Positions 17,035 through 25,148 of a DNA stretch of 57,735 nt are shown here, piece by piece. Origin of the DNA: Flavobacterium collinsii (GTDB lineage: Bacteria > Bacteroidota > Bacteroidia > Flavobacteriales > Flavobacteriaceae). A program made the position numbers and the translations under genes. Within the stretch, counting starts at the first letter, position 1. Every line of letters begins with the position of its first letter. The notes beneath the pieces are model-generated. The model was not told the origin of the DNA. It did not search any database and saw only the letters and a list, made by a program, of their open reading frames with translations. The stretch lies in NCBI RefSeq assembly GCF_902804485.1, contig NZ_CADCST010000069.1, forward strand, positions 1 through 57,735, read 5' to 3'.

Positions 17035-18588
17035 ATGAACGCAAAAGATATATTTAAAGGATTGCTGGCTATGTTTTTATTGGTAATTGCCGGTTGCGAA
17101 AGTTACAATGAAGCAGTACTGGAAGATATAGGAGCAAATAGAGTATTTTCTCCAATAGAACTGAAAGCGGTAGTGAGAAATCAAACCACGGTGGAATTAA
17201 ACTGGACTGCTAAGGAAGATGTTGATCATTATACGGTAGAATTCAGTGCTGATGATCCGGATTTCAAAACAATTTACAAAACAGTTAATGTTACCGCAAA
17301 AGAAATTCCGGTAAAAGTAGCGTTAGAAGGAGAAACGGTTTATTCGATAAGAGTTAAAGCGGTAAGTGCTTCAGGACTTGCCGATTCGAAATGGTCCGTA
17401 ACAACAGCAGCAACATTGTCCGAACAAATCTTTTTTCCTGTACAGTCTGCCGATATTGAAGCAACTCAGGTAACGTTAAGATGGACACCGAACAGCTCTG
17501 TCACGCAAATTACCGCAGGTCCTGGTGGGATTGCACACACTATTACGGCTGCTGAAAAAACGGCCGGTGTGGCAACAGTTACCGGGTTAACAGGAGAAAC
17601 GGCTTATACCGCTACTTTGTTTAACGGAGCTAAAAAGAGAGGAGTGGTTACTTTTACCACAGGAATTGATATTGGTACGGGTATTTTGGTGAAACCTACA
17701 GAGGATTTGAATGCAAAAATTGCAGCTGCAAATCCGGGAGCTGTATTGGTATTGATGCCTGGGGAATACAATGTTTATATTGGTGAAATTATTCTGAACA
17801 AACCAGTTACTATCAGAGGCTTAAGAACAGATAATAAACCCTTGCTTCATAATAAATTTACACTGAATGCGGGAGCTACAACGGTAAGTTTAATCGATTT
17901 GGATCTTAACGGAGATAAAACCCAAAGTGATGCGGTTAAATACAATGACGTAAGTACGGCTTACGGGGCGCTTTTAATTAGTGGCTGTAATGTTCATGAT
18001 TTTGTAAAATCATTTATAACGCAAACAGCGACCGGTATTACTAAAATTGCGTCGGTAACGGTTGAAAATACTGTGGTCACCAATATTCTGACTGTTCAGG
18101 GCGACTGTATCGATTTCAGAACCTCGCATCTGGCATCGCTTATCCTTAGAAACAGTACTTTTAATAATTGTGCCACGGGCAGGGATTTCATCCGTATCGA
18201 TAATGCGCTTAATATTACGGGAACAGGTTTAACAACGACCGTTTTGGTAGATGCCTGTACCATTTCAAATAAAGCGATGACCGCTTCGAATCGAATTTTG
18301 TATGTGCGTTTTGCTAGTAATTCTTCCACAATTCGCAACACACTTTTTGATACACCATTGGCAATGTATACCAATCAGGCTTCAACTACAGCGCCAACGT
18401 TCTTAAACAATAATTATTTTAATTCGACTGCACTGCATACGGCTGGTATAGCGGCAGTAAAATATGATGCTTCAGGAACTTACGGGACTTTAGATCCTCA
18501 GTTTGTAAACAGCGCTGCAGGAAATTTTACCATTAAAAATCAAGTTCTAATTGATAAAAAAATTGGAGATCCGCAATGGAGGCCATAG
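17035..18588 (+). CDS. FN3 and DUF4957/DUF5123 (beta-helix) surface lipoprotein
   Basis: 517-residue lipoprotein with lipobox VIAGC at about residue 21. Residues ~35-120 and ~125-205 are two fibronectin type III-like domains (ELNWTAKEDVDHYTVEFS; VTLRWTPNSSVTQITAGPGG). Residues ~220-515 are a right-handed parallel beta-helix in the style of DUF4957 plus DUF5123, ending DPQFVNSAAGNFTIKNQ. In Bacteroidota, proteins of this build are typically the surface glycan-binding third member of pectin-type SusCD operons. Here no lyase or hydrolase follows; the next gene is convergent. Binding of a pectic glycan is inference from family habit. Confidence 0.82.
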   Translation: MNAKDIFKGLLAMFLLVIAGCESYNEAVLEDIGANRVFSPIELKAVVRNQTTVELNWTAKEDVDHYTVEFSADDPDFKTIYKTVNVTAKEIPVKVALEGETVYSIRVKAVSASGLADSKWSVTTAATLSEQIFFPVQSADIEATQVTLRWTPNSSVTQITAGPGGIAHTITAAEKTAGVATVTGLTGETAYTATLFNGAKKRGVVTFTTGIDIGTGILVKPTEDLNAKIAAANPGAVLVLMPGEYNVYIGEIILNKPVTIRGLRTDNKPLLHNKFTLNAGATTVSLIDLDLNGDKTQSDAVKYNDVSTAYGALLISGCNVHDFVKSFITQTATGITKIASVTVENTVVTNILTVQGDCIDFRTSHLASLILRNSTFNNCATGRDFIRIDNALNITGTGLTTTVLVDACTISNKAMTASNRILYVRFASNSSTIRNTLFDTPLAMYTNQASTTAPTFLNNNYFNSTALHTAGIAAVKYDASGTYGTLDPQFVNSAAGNFTIKNQVLIDKKIGDPQWRP

Positions 18589-18608
18589 TTAGTTCAAAGG
18601 TTGTTTAT

Positions 18609-18643
18609 AAAAAGGGATGTCAAAATCAATGATGTCCCTTTTT
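18609..18643. terminator. Terminator between the SusCD operon and the pentapeptide gene
   Basis: AAAAAGGGATGTC (18609-18621) pairs with GATGTCCCTTTTT (18631-18643) using two G-U pairs, with T-runs on both strands. It ends both convergent genes. Confidence 0.75.
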
Positions 18644-18664
18644 TGTTTAAGATAATGAGGAAAA

Positions 18665-19237
18665 TTATTCAATATCCAGATCAAACTTTTCTAACAAACC
18701 AGCAAGTGCGGCGTGAGACACTCTAGTTTTTTTGATTTTATTTTCTGAGGGGTCAAAAGCATAATTTCGTGACGTTCTAAAATCGGTTTTCTCCAAAATG
18801 CATTCCACAAAAGTGGCATTTGCAAGATCGCAGTTTTTAAAAACGGTCTGCGATAGATCAGTATTTGAAAAATCGACATCTTTTAAAGAGCACTCAACGA
18901 AATTGGTTTTCTTTAGCTTTTTGTAGATAAAAGTAGAATAATCAATAAGGCAGTCCTGAAAAGACATCGAGAACAAAAAACTATTACAGGCACTGAAATC
19001 GAGCCCCATTAATTTACAGCCAATAAATTTGATATTTTTAAAACCTGTATTTTTAAGTATAGCGAGTGAAAGATTACAGTTATTAAAAGTGCAATCTGAG
19101 AAATCAATAGAGGTAAAATTGCTTTTGGAAAAGTTACAGTTGATAAAATCGCAGTTTACAAATTCGTTATCTGATAGTTTCTGATCAGAATAATCAATCG
19201 TGTCAAAGGTTTTGTTTTGATGTAAAGCGGCTTCCAT
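18665..19237 (-). CDS. Pentapeptide repeat protein
   Basis: 190 residues composed largely of A(D/N)LxX-type five-residue repeats, seen as FVNCDFINCNFSKSNF and later VDFSNTDLSQTVFKNCDL. The repeats run from about residue 20 to 160 with a break near 95-105 and form a right-handed quadrilateral beta-helix. Length and layout resemble Qnr/MfpA-type DNA-mimic proteins, but also many uncharacterised ones; the C-terminal helix (VSHAALAGLLEKFDLDIE) resembles a dimerisation tail. No signal peptide. No antibiotic-resistance role should be claimed from this sequence. Confidence 0.8.
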   Translation of the reverse strand: MEAALHQNKTFDTIDYSDQKLSDNEFVNCDFINCNFSKSNFTSIDFSDCTFNNCNLSLAILKNTGFKNIKFIGCKLMGLDFSACNSFLFSMSFQDCLIDYSTFIYKKLKKTNFVECSLKDVDFSNTDLSQTVFKNCDLANATFVECILEKTDFRTSRNYAFDPSENKIKKTRVSHAALAGLLEKFDLDIE

Positions 19238-19282
19238 AATAATAAATTGAGAGTGAAGGGTAATGATTGGGGAAATGCAGTT

Positions 19283-19483
19283 TTATTCTAATTCGATACA
19301 GTCGAAAATTTCGTTTTTGAGAATCTTTTCGGTTATTTCAGCTTCACTATCGATCCTTAATATATTGTCGCAGTCCTCCAGGTCAAAATTCCATATCGCA
19401 TTTGGCAGTAATTCATCAAGTAATGCATTCGCGAATTCCAGCTTTGATTTTGTATCAATTGAAGTTTTGAAAACGTAGATCAT
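19283..19483 (-). CDS. Small conserved hypothetical protein
   Basis: 66-residue acidic protein starting MIYVFKTSIDTKSKLEFANA. The pattern (strand, helix, strand with NFDLEDCDNILRID, helix, C-terminal strand) resembles a ferredoxin-like fold similar to HMA domains but lacks a CxxC metal site. It is on the minus strand between the pentapeptide gene and an AraC regulator, 46 bp upstream of the former. Unknown function; similar short proteins are common in Flavobacteriia as far as I recall. Confidence 0.6.
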   Translation of the reverse strand: MIYVFKTSIDTKSKLEFANALLDELLPNAIWNFDLEDCDNILRIDSEAEITEKILKNEIFDCIELE

Positions 19484-19557
19484 AAAATTGCTTTTTTTTT
19501 TTACGGAACAAATTTCAAAAAAAGCTTTCCAATTTTATAGGATGTAAAAGGCAATAA

Positions 19558-20481
19558 TTAGGACTTATCAATCAATTTTCGATATTGAATGGGAGTAATT
19601 CCTTCATGTTTTTTAAAGAAACGGCTAAAGTAAGAATGATCCTCATGTCCTACCTGCATTGCGATTTCACTTACAGAAAGAGTAGTTTGATAGAGCAGAT
19701 ATTTTGCTTCGGTCAAAATGGTCTCGTCAATCCATTTGGCTGCAGGCTTGCCAGTTGCTGATTTGACGGATTTGTTTAGATGATTGGGCGTAACATTTAG
19801 CAAAGAGGCGTAATAATTGACCTGATGTTGTGTTTTGATGTTCTCGTAAATGAGTTTTTTGAATTTTGCAGCAATAACAGCCGCAGCAGTACTGTTCTTG
19901 GATGCTTTAGGGGCATTTTTATTCATTTCAAAAAACAAAGCTATTAAATAAGCCTGAACAATGTCAGAATTGTTGGTTTCGGGTTCAAGATAGGCTGCCT
20001 GTAAGCGATTAAAGAGATTGACTATGAAATGAAAGTTGTCTTCAGAGATTGCGATTTTAGGATTGCCTCCAATTTTAAGAAAATCAAAATCATTTAACAT
20101 TTCGCTGTTGCCGTACTTCCCGATTAAAACATCCGGATGAAACTGACAAATAAAACCAACGTGTTTGGTGTTAATGTGCTCGATAGAAAAAATCTGCCCG
20201 GCAGGAACGATGATCATTTCATTGGGATGGGTCTGGTATTCCTCGAAACCAATTTTTACAAAATGAACTCCTGAGGTTACGAAAATTATAGTATGACAGC
20301 TGTGTTTTGAAGGAGGGACGGCATAACGAAGCTGCATCATTTCTTCTGTTTTTAAACAAAAAAAATGATCAGAATTCGATCTGAACAACAGTTGTATTGG
20401 ATTTTCCAGTCCCAGAAACTTTTCCCGGAATCCTTTTGCACCGTATGTTTTTATCGTTCCGGCTGTCTTGTTTTTCATCAT
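19558..20481 (-). CDS. AraC family transcriptional regulator
   Basis: 307-residue regulator. An N-terminal cupin-like sensing region has HTIIFVTSGVHFVKIGFEEY and a following MIIVPAGQIFSIEH. The C-terminal DNA-binding domain has the two HTH motifs VNYYASLLNVTPNHLNKSVK and EIAMQVGHEDHSYFSRFFKK, ending in the GITPIQYRKL signature. The start uses the first of two adjacent ATGs (20481, 20478), immediately after the stop codon of the DUF6642-type gene, so they are cotranscribed. Effector and targets unknown. Confidence 0.88.
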   Translation of the reverse strand: MMKNKTAGTIKTYGAKGFREKFLGLENPIQLLFRSNSDHFFCLKTEEMMQLRYAVPPSKHSCHTIIFVTSGVHFVKIGFEEYQTHPNEMIIVPAGQIFSIEHINTKHVGFICQFHPDVLIGKYGNSEMLNDFDFLKIGGNPKIAISEDNFHFIVNLFNRLQAAYLEPETNNSDIVQAYLIALFFEMNKNAPKASKNSTAAAVIAAKFKKLIYENIKTQHQVNYYASLLNVTPNHLNKSVKSATGKPAAKWIDETILTEAKYLLYQTTLSVSEIAMQVGHEDHSYFSRFFKKHEGITPIQYRKLIDKS

Positions 20482-21045
20482 TTAGTAATACAGTCTAAAA
20501 TCGAGTAATTTGCACAGAGCATAATGTTTTTGATAGAGTTCTTCTACGACTTCTGTGAGATCATCATTTTCCTGATACAAACTAAAGAAAGCTTTGTCGA
20601 TTGTGCTGCAGCTGGCTATTTTGTTATAGGTAGAGCCGTAGCCCGAAATAGCCCGTGCACCGGTAATATCTAAAAAGTATTGTGCTTCGTCGTCGTTTAG
20701 ATCAAGTACTTTTAAATTGGCAAAATGAATAATCTTTCCTTTCATCTTTCCTTCAAACAACTCTGCAATTTCTTCCAGACTGTAATAGTAATCATGAAGA
20801 CAGATATTGTTAGGTTCGCCCGGCATTACTAAATAAATAATCTCATAATCCTTAAAATTATGGTCTTCATAAAGTAACACGTTCAGGCTCTCTTCTAAGC
20901 TTTCAATCGTATCGCAGGTTTTGTAAATGCTGGCAATACCTTGATCGATAGCTATTTCTTCCAGGTTTTTTACCACCTGGGTAACAGTGCTGTTTTCTAC
21001 GTCAGGAACACCTTCGAGGCAGAAGATGAATTTTTCGTAATCCAT
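20482..21045 (-). CDS. DUF6642 family protein (hypothetical)
   Basis: 187-residue acidic cytoplasmic protein with no signal peptide. It begins MDYEKFIFCLEGVPDVEN and contains YEIIYLVMPGEPNNICLHDY and a conserved ITGARAISGYGSTYNK. I associate this pattern with the family DUF6642, though I am not certain of the number. The alternating beta/alpha pattern and the conserved Gly-Tyr-Gly resemble CHAT/caspase-like or Rossmann folds, but no catalytic dyad can be asserted. First gene of a two-gene minus-strand operon with an AraC regulator. Confidence 0.65.
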   Translation of the reverse strand: MDYEKFIFCLEGVPDVENSTVTQVVKNLEEIAIDQGIASIYKTCDTIESLEESLNVLLYEDHNFKDYEIIYLVMPGEPNNICLHDYYYSLEEIAELFEGKMKGKIIHFANLKVLDLNDDEAQYFLDITGARAISGYGSTYNKIASCSTIDKAFFSLYQENDDLTEVVEELYQKHYALCKLLDFRLYY

Positions 21046-21199
21046 ACCATTGTGTTTTCCGGTTACTGATTTGTGATGAAAGAATCACTTAGTTCTTGTT
21101 CTCACAAAAGTATTTTTAATTGTCGAAAAATTACTGTCGGTAAGGTATTTTAACGCATTTTTGACATTAAAAAAACAAATAAAAAGACCTGAAAATAAA

Positions 21200-21233
21200 A
21201 AAATCCACTTTTAGCAAACTAAAAATGGATTTT
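21200..21233 (-). terminator. Terminator after the Cys-motif protein gene
   Basis: 15-bp stem with a single mismatch (AAAATCCACTTTTAG at 21200-21214, complement at 21219-21233) around a CAAA loop. It lies just 3' of the minus-strand gene ending at 21260 and has an A-run on the plus-strand left side, giving a T-run on the minus strand. Confidence 0.7.
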
Positions 21234-21259
21234 ACAATTGAGTTTCATTCTTTTGTCTT

Positions 21260-21712
21260 CTATAAATTTAAGTGAAGTTTTGTAATTAAAGAATAGAGAG
21301 CAGGTGCAGGGTGATTTACTTTAATTGGAACCAGCAGTTTTTGCCACCACTTTTGTTCTTCTTTTATTGAAGGAGAAGGGGAAGGGTGGATGCAGTTGGT
21401 TACAGCGGCCGCTCTTTTGTGTCCGCAGGCAGCACAGAATTTTGCATGTGGAGTTCGATAAGGTTTTGTACAACTTTCGCAAGGTGGACCGTAAAGCTCA
21501 ATCCGGTGGTGCATAATAGCATTAGGATTGGTTTCTTTAAATCCGGTTAATTGCTTATAGTAATCAAGAAGTTCACTGAATCGCTCTGTCCTGGTCATAT
21601 TACATTTTCCTTGTTCAAAGCCATCACGATAGAGTTTGGTTGCAATTAGGTATTCTTCTGTGTGTAACATAGGAACTTCCATTTTACAACGCCAACACCA
21701 AAGATTTTCCAT
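21260..21712 (-). CDS. Hypothetical protein with Cys-pair (zinc-ribbon-like) motifs
   Basis: 150-residue protein with three CxxC pairs: CWRC at residues 6-9, PCESC near 96-100 and FCAACGHKR near 112. The region YGPPCESCTKPYRTPHAKF is a distinctive conserved block found, as I recall, in uncharacterised bacterial proteins with an N-terminal CWRC. Two zinc-binding sites are likely. No signal peptide or DNA-binding motif. Transcribed alone on the minus strand. Function unknown. Confidence 0.7.
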   Translation of the reverse strand: MENLWCWRCKMEVPMLHTEEYLIATKLYRDGFEQGKCNMTRTERFSELLDYYKQLTGFKETNPNAIMHHRIELYGPPCESCTKPYRTPHAKFCAACGHKRAAAVTNCIHPSPSPSIKEEQKWWQKLLVPIKVNHPAPALYSLITKLHLNL

Positions 21713-22036
21713 GGTTCTTTTTTTTTGGTTTTAATTTTTTGGTTAAATGTGTTATAATTTTCTTTTTGTGATTATATTCTTTATTCTTTGGCTAAATTAG
21801 ATTAGTTTTTAGAGAATAACTTACGGTTTTACGTATTCCGTGACAAAAATCGTTTTTTAATGCATTAGTACACTAAGTAGAAATACCTGATTTTGATTTA
21901 GAGGAGAGTTGGGAAACGTCGTTTTTGAGTTTTCAAATGGATTAGAGATTTCCAAGGAAAGATTTCGGCAGCTTGTTTCTTAAGATAGGGCGAGTGAAAT
22001 AATGGATTTTTGTCAGGATGTGGGAGTCTTAGAAGT
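21713..22036. other. Intergenic region without recognisable gene
   Basis: About 320 bp, AT-rich near the upstream gene start. No convincing open frame, RNA or repeat was seen; the only structure is the terminator that follows at 22037. Confidence 0.5.
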
Positions 22037-22084
22037 AAAAAAGAAGAGAAAATCTCAAAACTTTGAGATTTTCTCTTCTTTTTT
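22037..22084 (-). terminator. Strong hairpin terminator (23-bp stem)
   Basis: A perfect 23-bp stem at 22037-22059 (inner part GAAGAGAAAATCTCAAA) and 22062-22084 with a two-base loop, flanked by A and T runs on both strands. It is 36 bp past the stop codon of the small minus-strand gene at 22120. Confidence 0.8.
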
Positions 22085-22119
22085 AAATTTTAATCATGTT
22101 CAGGAAAACTAACGATGTT

Positions 22120-22377
22120 TTATTTTTCTTCTTCCAGATTGTCAGCAGCCGAAATCTGATCCAATATATTGGTTTGATTGGGTGAGATATAGTTTTTTGC
22201 TTCAGTAGGAGTTTCTTTTTTAAAAAGAAGATCTAATGCATTATAAAGTCTTAATAAAACCTCTTTGTCCTCTTTTTCGATTTCTAAAGCAGTATTAAAA
22301 TTAAAAACATAATTATTTGAATTACGTACTTCTACTTTTATTGTTTTTGACGTGATTTTAAATTTAACTATATCCAT
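22120..22377 (-). CDS. Small hypothetical protein
   Basis: 85 residues from the ATG at 22377; a TTG at 22404 would add nine residues and is less likely. Sequence begins MDIVKFKITSKTIKVEVRN, with a predicted beta hairpin followed by a helix (KEVLLRLYNALDLLFKKE) and an acidic tail ending NLEEEK. No signal peptide, no cysteine, no recognisable domain. It has a strong terminator of its own, supporting a real gene. Confidence 0.55.
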   Translation of the reverse strand: MDIVKFKITSKTIKVEVRNSNNYVFNFNTALEIEKEDKEVLLRLYNALDLLFKKETPTEAKNYISPNQTNILDQISAADNLEEEK

Positions 22378-22563
22378 ATGGTTTATAAATGATTTAGTTG
22401 GCAAAATACTATTCTAACTTGACTGTATGCTTTTTCTTAAGAAAAAAAAGTTGTACAGAGTCTGAAGTCTGCTTCCGTATTGTTTATATTGTTCGAATTG
22501 TAGGTGCTTTTTTTAAAATTACTCGCTTCAATTCCTTACTTTGAAGGGGTTGGTTTTAAATAA

Positions 22564-22594
22564 AAACCCCTAATCAGTTGATGATTAGGGGTTT
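22564..22594 (-). terminator. Terminator of the tRNA-Met gene
   Basis: 13-bp perfect stem AAACCCCTAATCA (22564-22576) / TGATTAGGGGTTT (22582-22594), loop GTTGA, directly 3' of the minus-strand tRNA, with a T-run on that strand. Confidence 0.85.
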
Positions 22595-22602
22595 GTTTTT
22601 TG

Positions 22603-22676
22603 TAGCGAGGACGGGAGTTGAACCCGTGACCTCAGGGTTATGAATCCTGCGCTCTAACCAACTGAGCTACCTCGCC
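22603..22676 (-). tRNA. tRNA-Met (anticodon CAT)
   Basis: 74-nt cloverleaf on the minus strand: acceptor GGCGAGG with CCTCGCT plus discriminator A, D arm with AGCTCAGTTGGTTAGAGC, anticodon loop TTCATAA giving CAT, and T arm GGGTTCAACTCCC. The 3' CCA is not encoded. The anticodon stem lacks the three consecutive G-C pairs of initiator tRNA, so it is an elongator Met (an Ile2 tRNA with modified CAT cannot be fully excluded). Confidence 0.95.
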
Positions 22677-22712
22677 AAGATTGCAAGTGAACCGTGTTCC
22701 TCATTGCGGGTG

Positions 22713-22742
22713 CAAAGATAGAAATAATATTAATTGTTGCAA
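22713..22742 (-). promoter_or_regulatory. Promoter of tRNA-Met
   Basis: On the minus strand: TTG (22740-22742), exact 19-nt spacer, TATCTTTG (22713-22720). This is a perfect match to the Bacteroidota primary sigma consensus TTG-N19-TAnnTTTG. Confidence 0.8.
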
Positions 22743-22780
22743 GCATAAAATGAAGAAAAAAAAATATTTTTAAAAATGCA

Positions 22781-22809
22781 TTGTTTTTGGACATATATTC
22801 TTATATTTC
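22781..22809 (+). promoter_or_regulatory. Predicted promoter of the START-like gene
   Basis: TTG (22781-22783), 18-nt spacer, TATATTTC (22802-22809), one base from TAnnTTTG; leads to a ~15-nt leader before the ATG at 22831. Confidence 0.5.
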
Positions 22810-22830
22810 CAAAAAAATTAAAAGTAGCAC

Positions 22831-23223
22831 ATGGATTCAAAAATACGTTACGAAATAGAGTTCCCGATCAATTCTTCGCCACAATTATTGTATCAATATA
22901 TATCAACACCCTCAGGTTTATCAGAATGGTTCGCCGATAATGTAAACTCAAGAGGTGAGTTCTTTACTTTTATCTGGAATGACTCGCAGGAAAAAGCGCG
23001 TTTGGCTTCCAAAAAAACAGGTGAAAAAGTCAAATTCAAATGGGTGGATGAAAGTAGTAAAGACACAGAATATTTTTTTGAACTGCATATTCTGGTTGAT
23101 GAACTAACCAAAGATGTGTCGTTAATGGTAGTCGATTTTGCTGAAAAAGAAGAAGTAGGAGAAGCTAAACAATTGTGGGAGAATCAGATCTCAGATTTGA
23201 AACATCTTATTGGATCTGTTTAG
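22831..23223 (+). CDS. START-like domain (AHSA1-type fold) protein
   Basis: 130-residue cytoplasmic protein of the SRPBCC/START-like superfamily. It opens with a strand (IRYEIEFPINSSPQLLYQYI) and carries the characteristic LSEWFADNV and WENQISDLKHLI helices that line the hydrophobic cavity of AHSA1-related proteins. This small form is highly conserved in Bacteroidetes; its ligand is unknown. A terminator (23252-23277) separates it from the aminotransferase gene. Confidence 0.85.
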   Translation: MDSKIRYEIEFPINSSPQLLYQYISTPSGLSEWFADNVNSRGEFFTFIWNDSQEKARLASKKTGEKVKFKWVDESSKDTEYFFELHILVDELTKDVSLMVVDFAEKEEVGEAKQLWENQISDLKHLIGSV

Positions 23224-23243
23224 TAAAATTCTATTTTATGCCT

Positions 23244-23277
23244 TATATTTGCCCTGAACAAAATTCAGGGTTTTTTT
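23244..23277 (+). terminator. Intrinsic terminator directly abutting the next start codon, overlapping a promoter
   Basis: CCCTGAA (23252-23258) pairs with TTCAGGG (23264-23270), followed by seven T (23271-23277) and then the ATG of the aminotransferase gene at 23278. A -7 element TATATTTG (23244-23251) sits immediately before the stem, so transcription of the downstream gene probably starts inside the left arm of the hairpin. Confidence 0.75.
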
Positions 23278-24117
23278 ATGATCAATTTTAACGGAACTAT
23301 AATAGCAGAAGAAGATAATATACTAACTCAAAATCGAGCATTTTTATATGGAGATGGTGTTTTTGAAACAGTAAAAATTGTCAATAATAAAATCTTGTTC
23401 CTTGAAGATCATTATTTCCGATTAATGGCTTCTATGCGAGTGGTTCGAATGGAGATTCCGATGAATTTTACCATGGAATATTTTGAAGAGCAGGTTTTAA
23501 GCCTAGCGCAGCAAAAAGGTATTCAGGCGTCTTCCAGAGCCAGAATTACAGTTTTTAGAAAAGAAGGTGGGCTTTATTTGCCTAAAACGAATGAGGTTTC
23601 CTATTTGATTCATGCTACTCCACTTGATAATGTTCTATATGTTTTAAATACAGCTGATTACGAGGTGGATTTGTATAAGGACTTCTATGTGACCAAACAA
23701 TTATTATCGTCTATTAAAACGACAAATAAGATGATAAATGTGACTGGAAGTATTTTTGCTCATGAAAATGGTTTGGCCAACTGTGTTTTACTAAATGATA
23801 CTAAAAATGTAGTTGAGGTATTACAAGGAAATTTGTTCATGGTTGTGGGTAAAAAATTAATCACTCCGCCAATTTCTGAAGGTTGCCTAAATGGAATAAT
23901 GCGCAAACAGGTTTTAACTTTGGCTAAAAAAGTAGAAGGTATAGAAGTAGTAGAGGAAATAATTTCGCCGTTTGATCTTCAAAAAGCAGATGAATTATTT
24001 CTGACTAATGTAATCATGGGGGTACAGCCGATAACCAAATATCGAAAAAAAGATTTTGCTAGTAATTTGGCTCATGTATTAGTGCAAAAACTAAATGAAT
24101 CCATTTCTGAAAATTAA
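23278..24117 (+). CDS. Aminotransferase class IV (BCAT/ADC-lyase-like)
   Basis: 279-residue PLP enzyme of fold type IV. The N-terminus (FNGTIIAEEDN, then FLYGDGVFETVKI) is typical of branched-chain aminotransferase and 4-amino-4-deoxychorismate lyase relatives. The PLP lysine is expected at Lys147 in LSSIKTTNK, and the cofactor-binding Glu lies in VVEVLQGNLFMV. Which substrate is used cannot be decided; PabC (ADC lyase) is one option, a D-amino acid or branched-chain activity another. The stop codon TAA overlaps the convergent stop of yqgE. The start is fixed by the terminator directly upstream. Confidence 0.88.
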   Translation: MINFNGTIIAEEDNILTQNRAFLYGDGVFETVKIVNNKILFLEDHYFRLMASMRVVRMEIPMNFTMEYFEEQVLSLAQQKGIQASSRARITVFRKEGGLYLPKTNEVSYLIHATPLDNVLYVLNTADYEVDLYKDFYVTKQLLSSIKTTNKMINVTGSIFAHENGLANCVLLNDTKNVVEVLQGNLFMVVGKKLITPPISEGCLNGIMRKQVLTLAKKVEGIEVVEEIISPFDLQKADELFLTNVIMGVQPITKYRKKDFASNLAHVLVQKLNESISEN

Positions 24118-24674
24118 TTCAGATATGGATTTTCAGGTGCATTTGACCAAATAACATAGTCGCCTCCAAGTTCAATGATTTGCTCTTTCCAAAAATGGGT
24201 GGTCGATTTTCCGATAATTTTGTTTTTATAACTATTATCGGTGATGATCCAGGAATTTCCCTGCATTTCATTCTCAAGCTGATTTTCGTCCCAACCAGTA
24301 TATCCTAAGAAAAAACGAATGTTATTTTTGCTGATAGATCCGTCGTTTATTAAGTCTTTGGTTGATTCAAAATCACCTCCCCAATAAATCCCGTTAGAAA
24401 TCTCAACACTGTTTGGGATTAGTTCAGGAATATTGTGAATAAAATAAAGGTTATCCTGTTCAACAGGACCTCCGTTATATATTTTGAAAGTGGCATCAAT
24501 TTCAGGTATTAAGTCATTAATAGTGTACTTTAAAGGTTTATTAATGATAAAACCTATTGATCCTTCCTTGTTATGGTCTGCTAATAAAATTACCGATCTA
24601 TTAAATGATAAATCTCCAATTATCGAAGGCTCGGCAATAAGCAGGTGTCCTTTTTTTAATTTTTCTGAAATCAT
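24114..24674 (-). CDS. YqgE/AlgH family protein
   Basis: 186 residues from the ATG at 24674, matching the usual YqgE length (DUF179). The family opening GHLLIAEPSIIGDLSFNRSV is at the start and GSIGFIINKPL follows; the central FLGYTGWDENQLENEM is diagnostic. A longer frame upstream (to 24758) would run into the terminator of the HU gene and is rejected. Its function is poorly defined (a structural and possibly transcription-linked protein). Its stop overlaps the stop of the convergent aminotransferase by 3-4 bases. Confidence 0.9.
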   Translation of the reverse strand: MISEKLKKGHLLIAEPSIIGDLSFNRSVILLADHNKEGSIGFIINKPLKYTINDLIPEIDATFKIYNGGPVEQDNLYFIHNIPELIPNSVEISNGIYWGGDFESTKDLINDGSISKNNIRFFLGYTGWDENQLENEMQGNSWIITDNSYKNKIIGKSTTHFWKEQIIELGGDYVIWSNAPENPYLN

Positions 24675-24746
24675 ACGGCTACAATTTTTATTAAATTTAA
24701 TCATAAAATTTCTAAAATCCCAAATAAAATCGTTAAACCGCATAAA

Positions 24747-24770
24747 AAAACCCTCCATAAGGAAGGTTTT
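24747..24770 (-). terminator. Terminator of the HU gene
   Basis: On the minus strand AAAACCTTCC, loop TTAT, GGAGGGTTTT followed by T's (24747-24770, one G-U pair). It lies 33 bp after the HU stop and upstream of the yqgE start. Confidence 0.7.
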
Positions 24771-24802
24771 GATTATATTATAAGTTTAGAGAACTTTCTT
24801 AC

Positions 24803-25075
24803 TTAGTTCACTGCACCTTCTAATTCAGCTCCAGCTTTGAATTTTACAACATTTTTAGCAGCGATTTGAATAGTTTTTCCAGTTTGTGGGTTTCTACCGT
24901 CTCTAGCAGCTCTAGCAGATACTGACCATGATCCAAAACCTACTAACGAAACTCTACCACCTTTTTTTAAAGTAGCTCCTACGTTTCCTAAAAATGATTC
25001 TAAAGCCAATTTTGCCGCAGCTTTTGTTATTCCTGCATCAGCAGCGATAGCATCGATTAATTCTGATTTGTTCAT
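24803..25075 (-). CDS. HU family DNA-binding protein
   Basis: 90-residue histone-like protein with the HU signature GRNPQTGKTIQIAAKNVVKF (residues ~60-80), which forms the DNA-bending arm, and an N-terminal helix pair MNKSELIDAIAADAG. Binds DNA non-specifically as a dimer and compacts the nucleoid. It has its own strong promoter (TTG-N19-TAAATTTG) and terminator, so it is a single-gene unit. Two 13-bp direct repeats flank the promoter, possibly a regulatory site. Confidence 0.95.
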   Translation of the reverse strand: MNKSELIDAIAADAGITKAAAKLALESFLGNVGATLKKGGRVSLVGFGSWSVSARAARDGRNPQTGKTIQIAAKNVVKFKAGAELEGAVN

Positions 25076-25118
25076 AATATTAGTTATTAATTGTTGGTTA
25101 AAAAAAATTGTTAATACA

Positions 25119-25148
25119 CAAATTTAGTAGGAAATCCGTTCCTTGCAA
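25119..25148 (-). promoter_or_regulatory. Promoter of the HU gene
   Basis: Minus strand: TTG (25146-25148), 19-nt spacer, TAAATTTG (25119-25126); perfect Bacteroidota consensus with a leader of roughly 35 nt. Confidence 0.8.

Noticed and set aside
18665..19237. Quinolone resistance (Qnr) assignment of the pentapeptide protein
   Set aside because: Pentapeptide repeats alone do not show Qnr function; many unrelated proteins share them.
24675..24758. 28-residue N-terminal extension of YqgE
   Set aside because: It overlaps the HU terminator and has no homology; the ATG at 24674 fits the family start.
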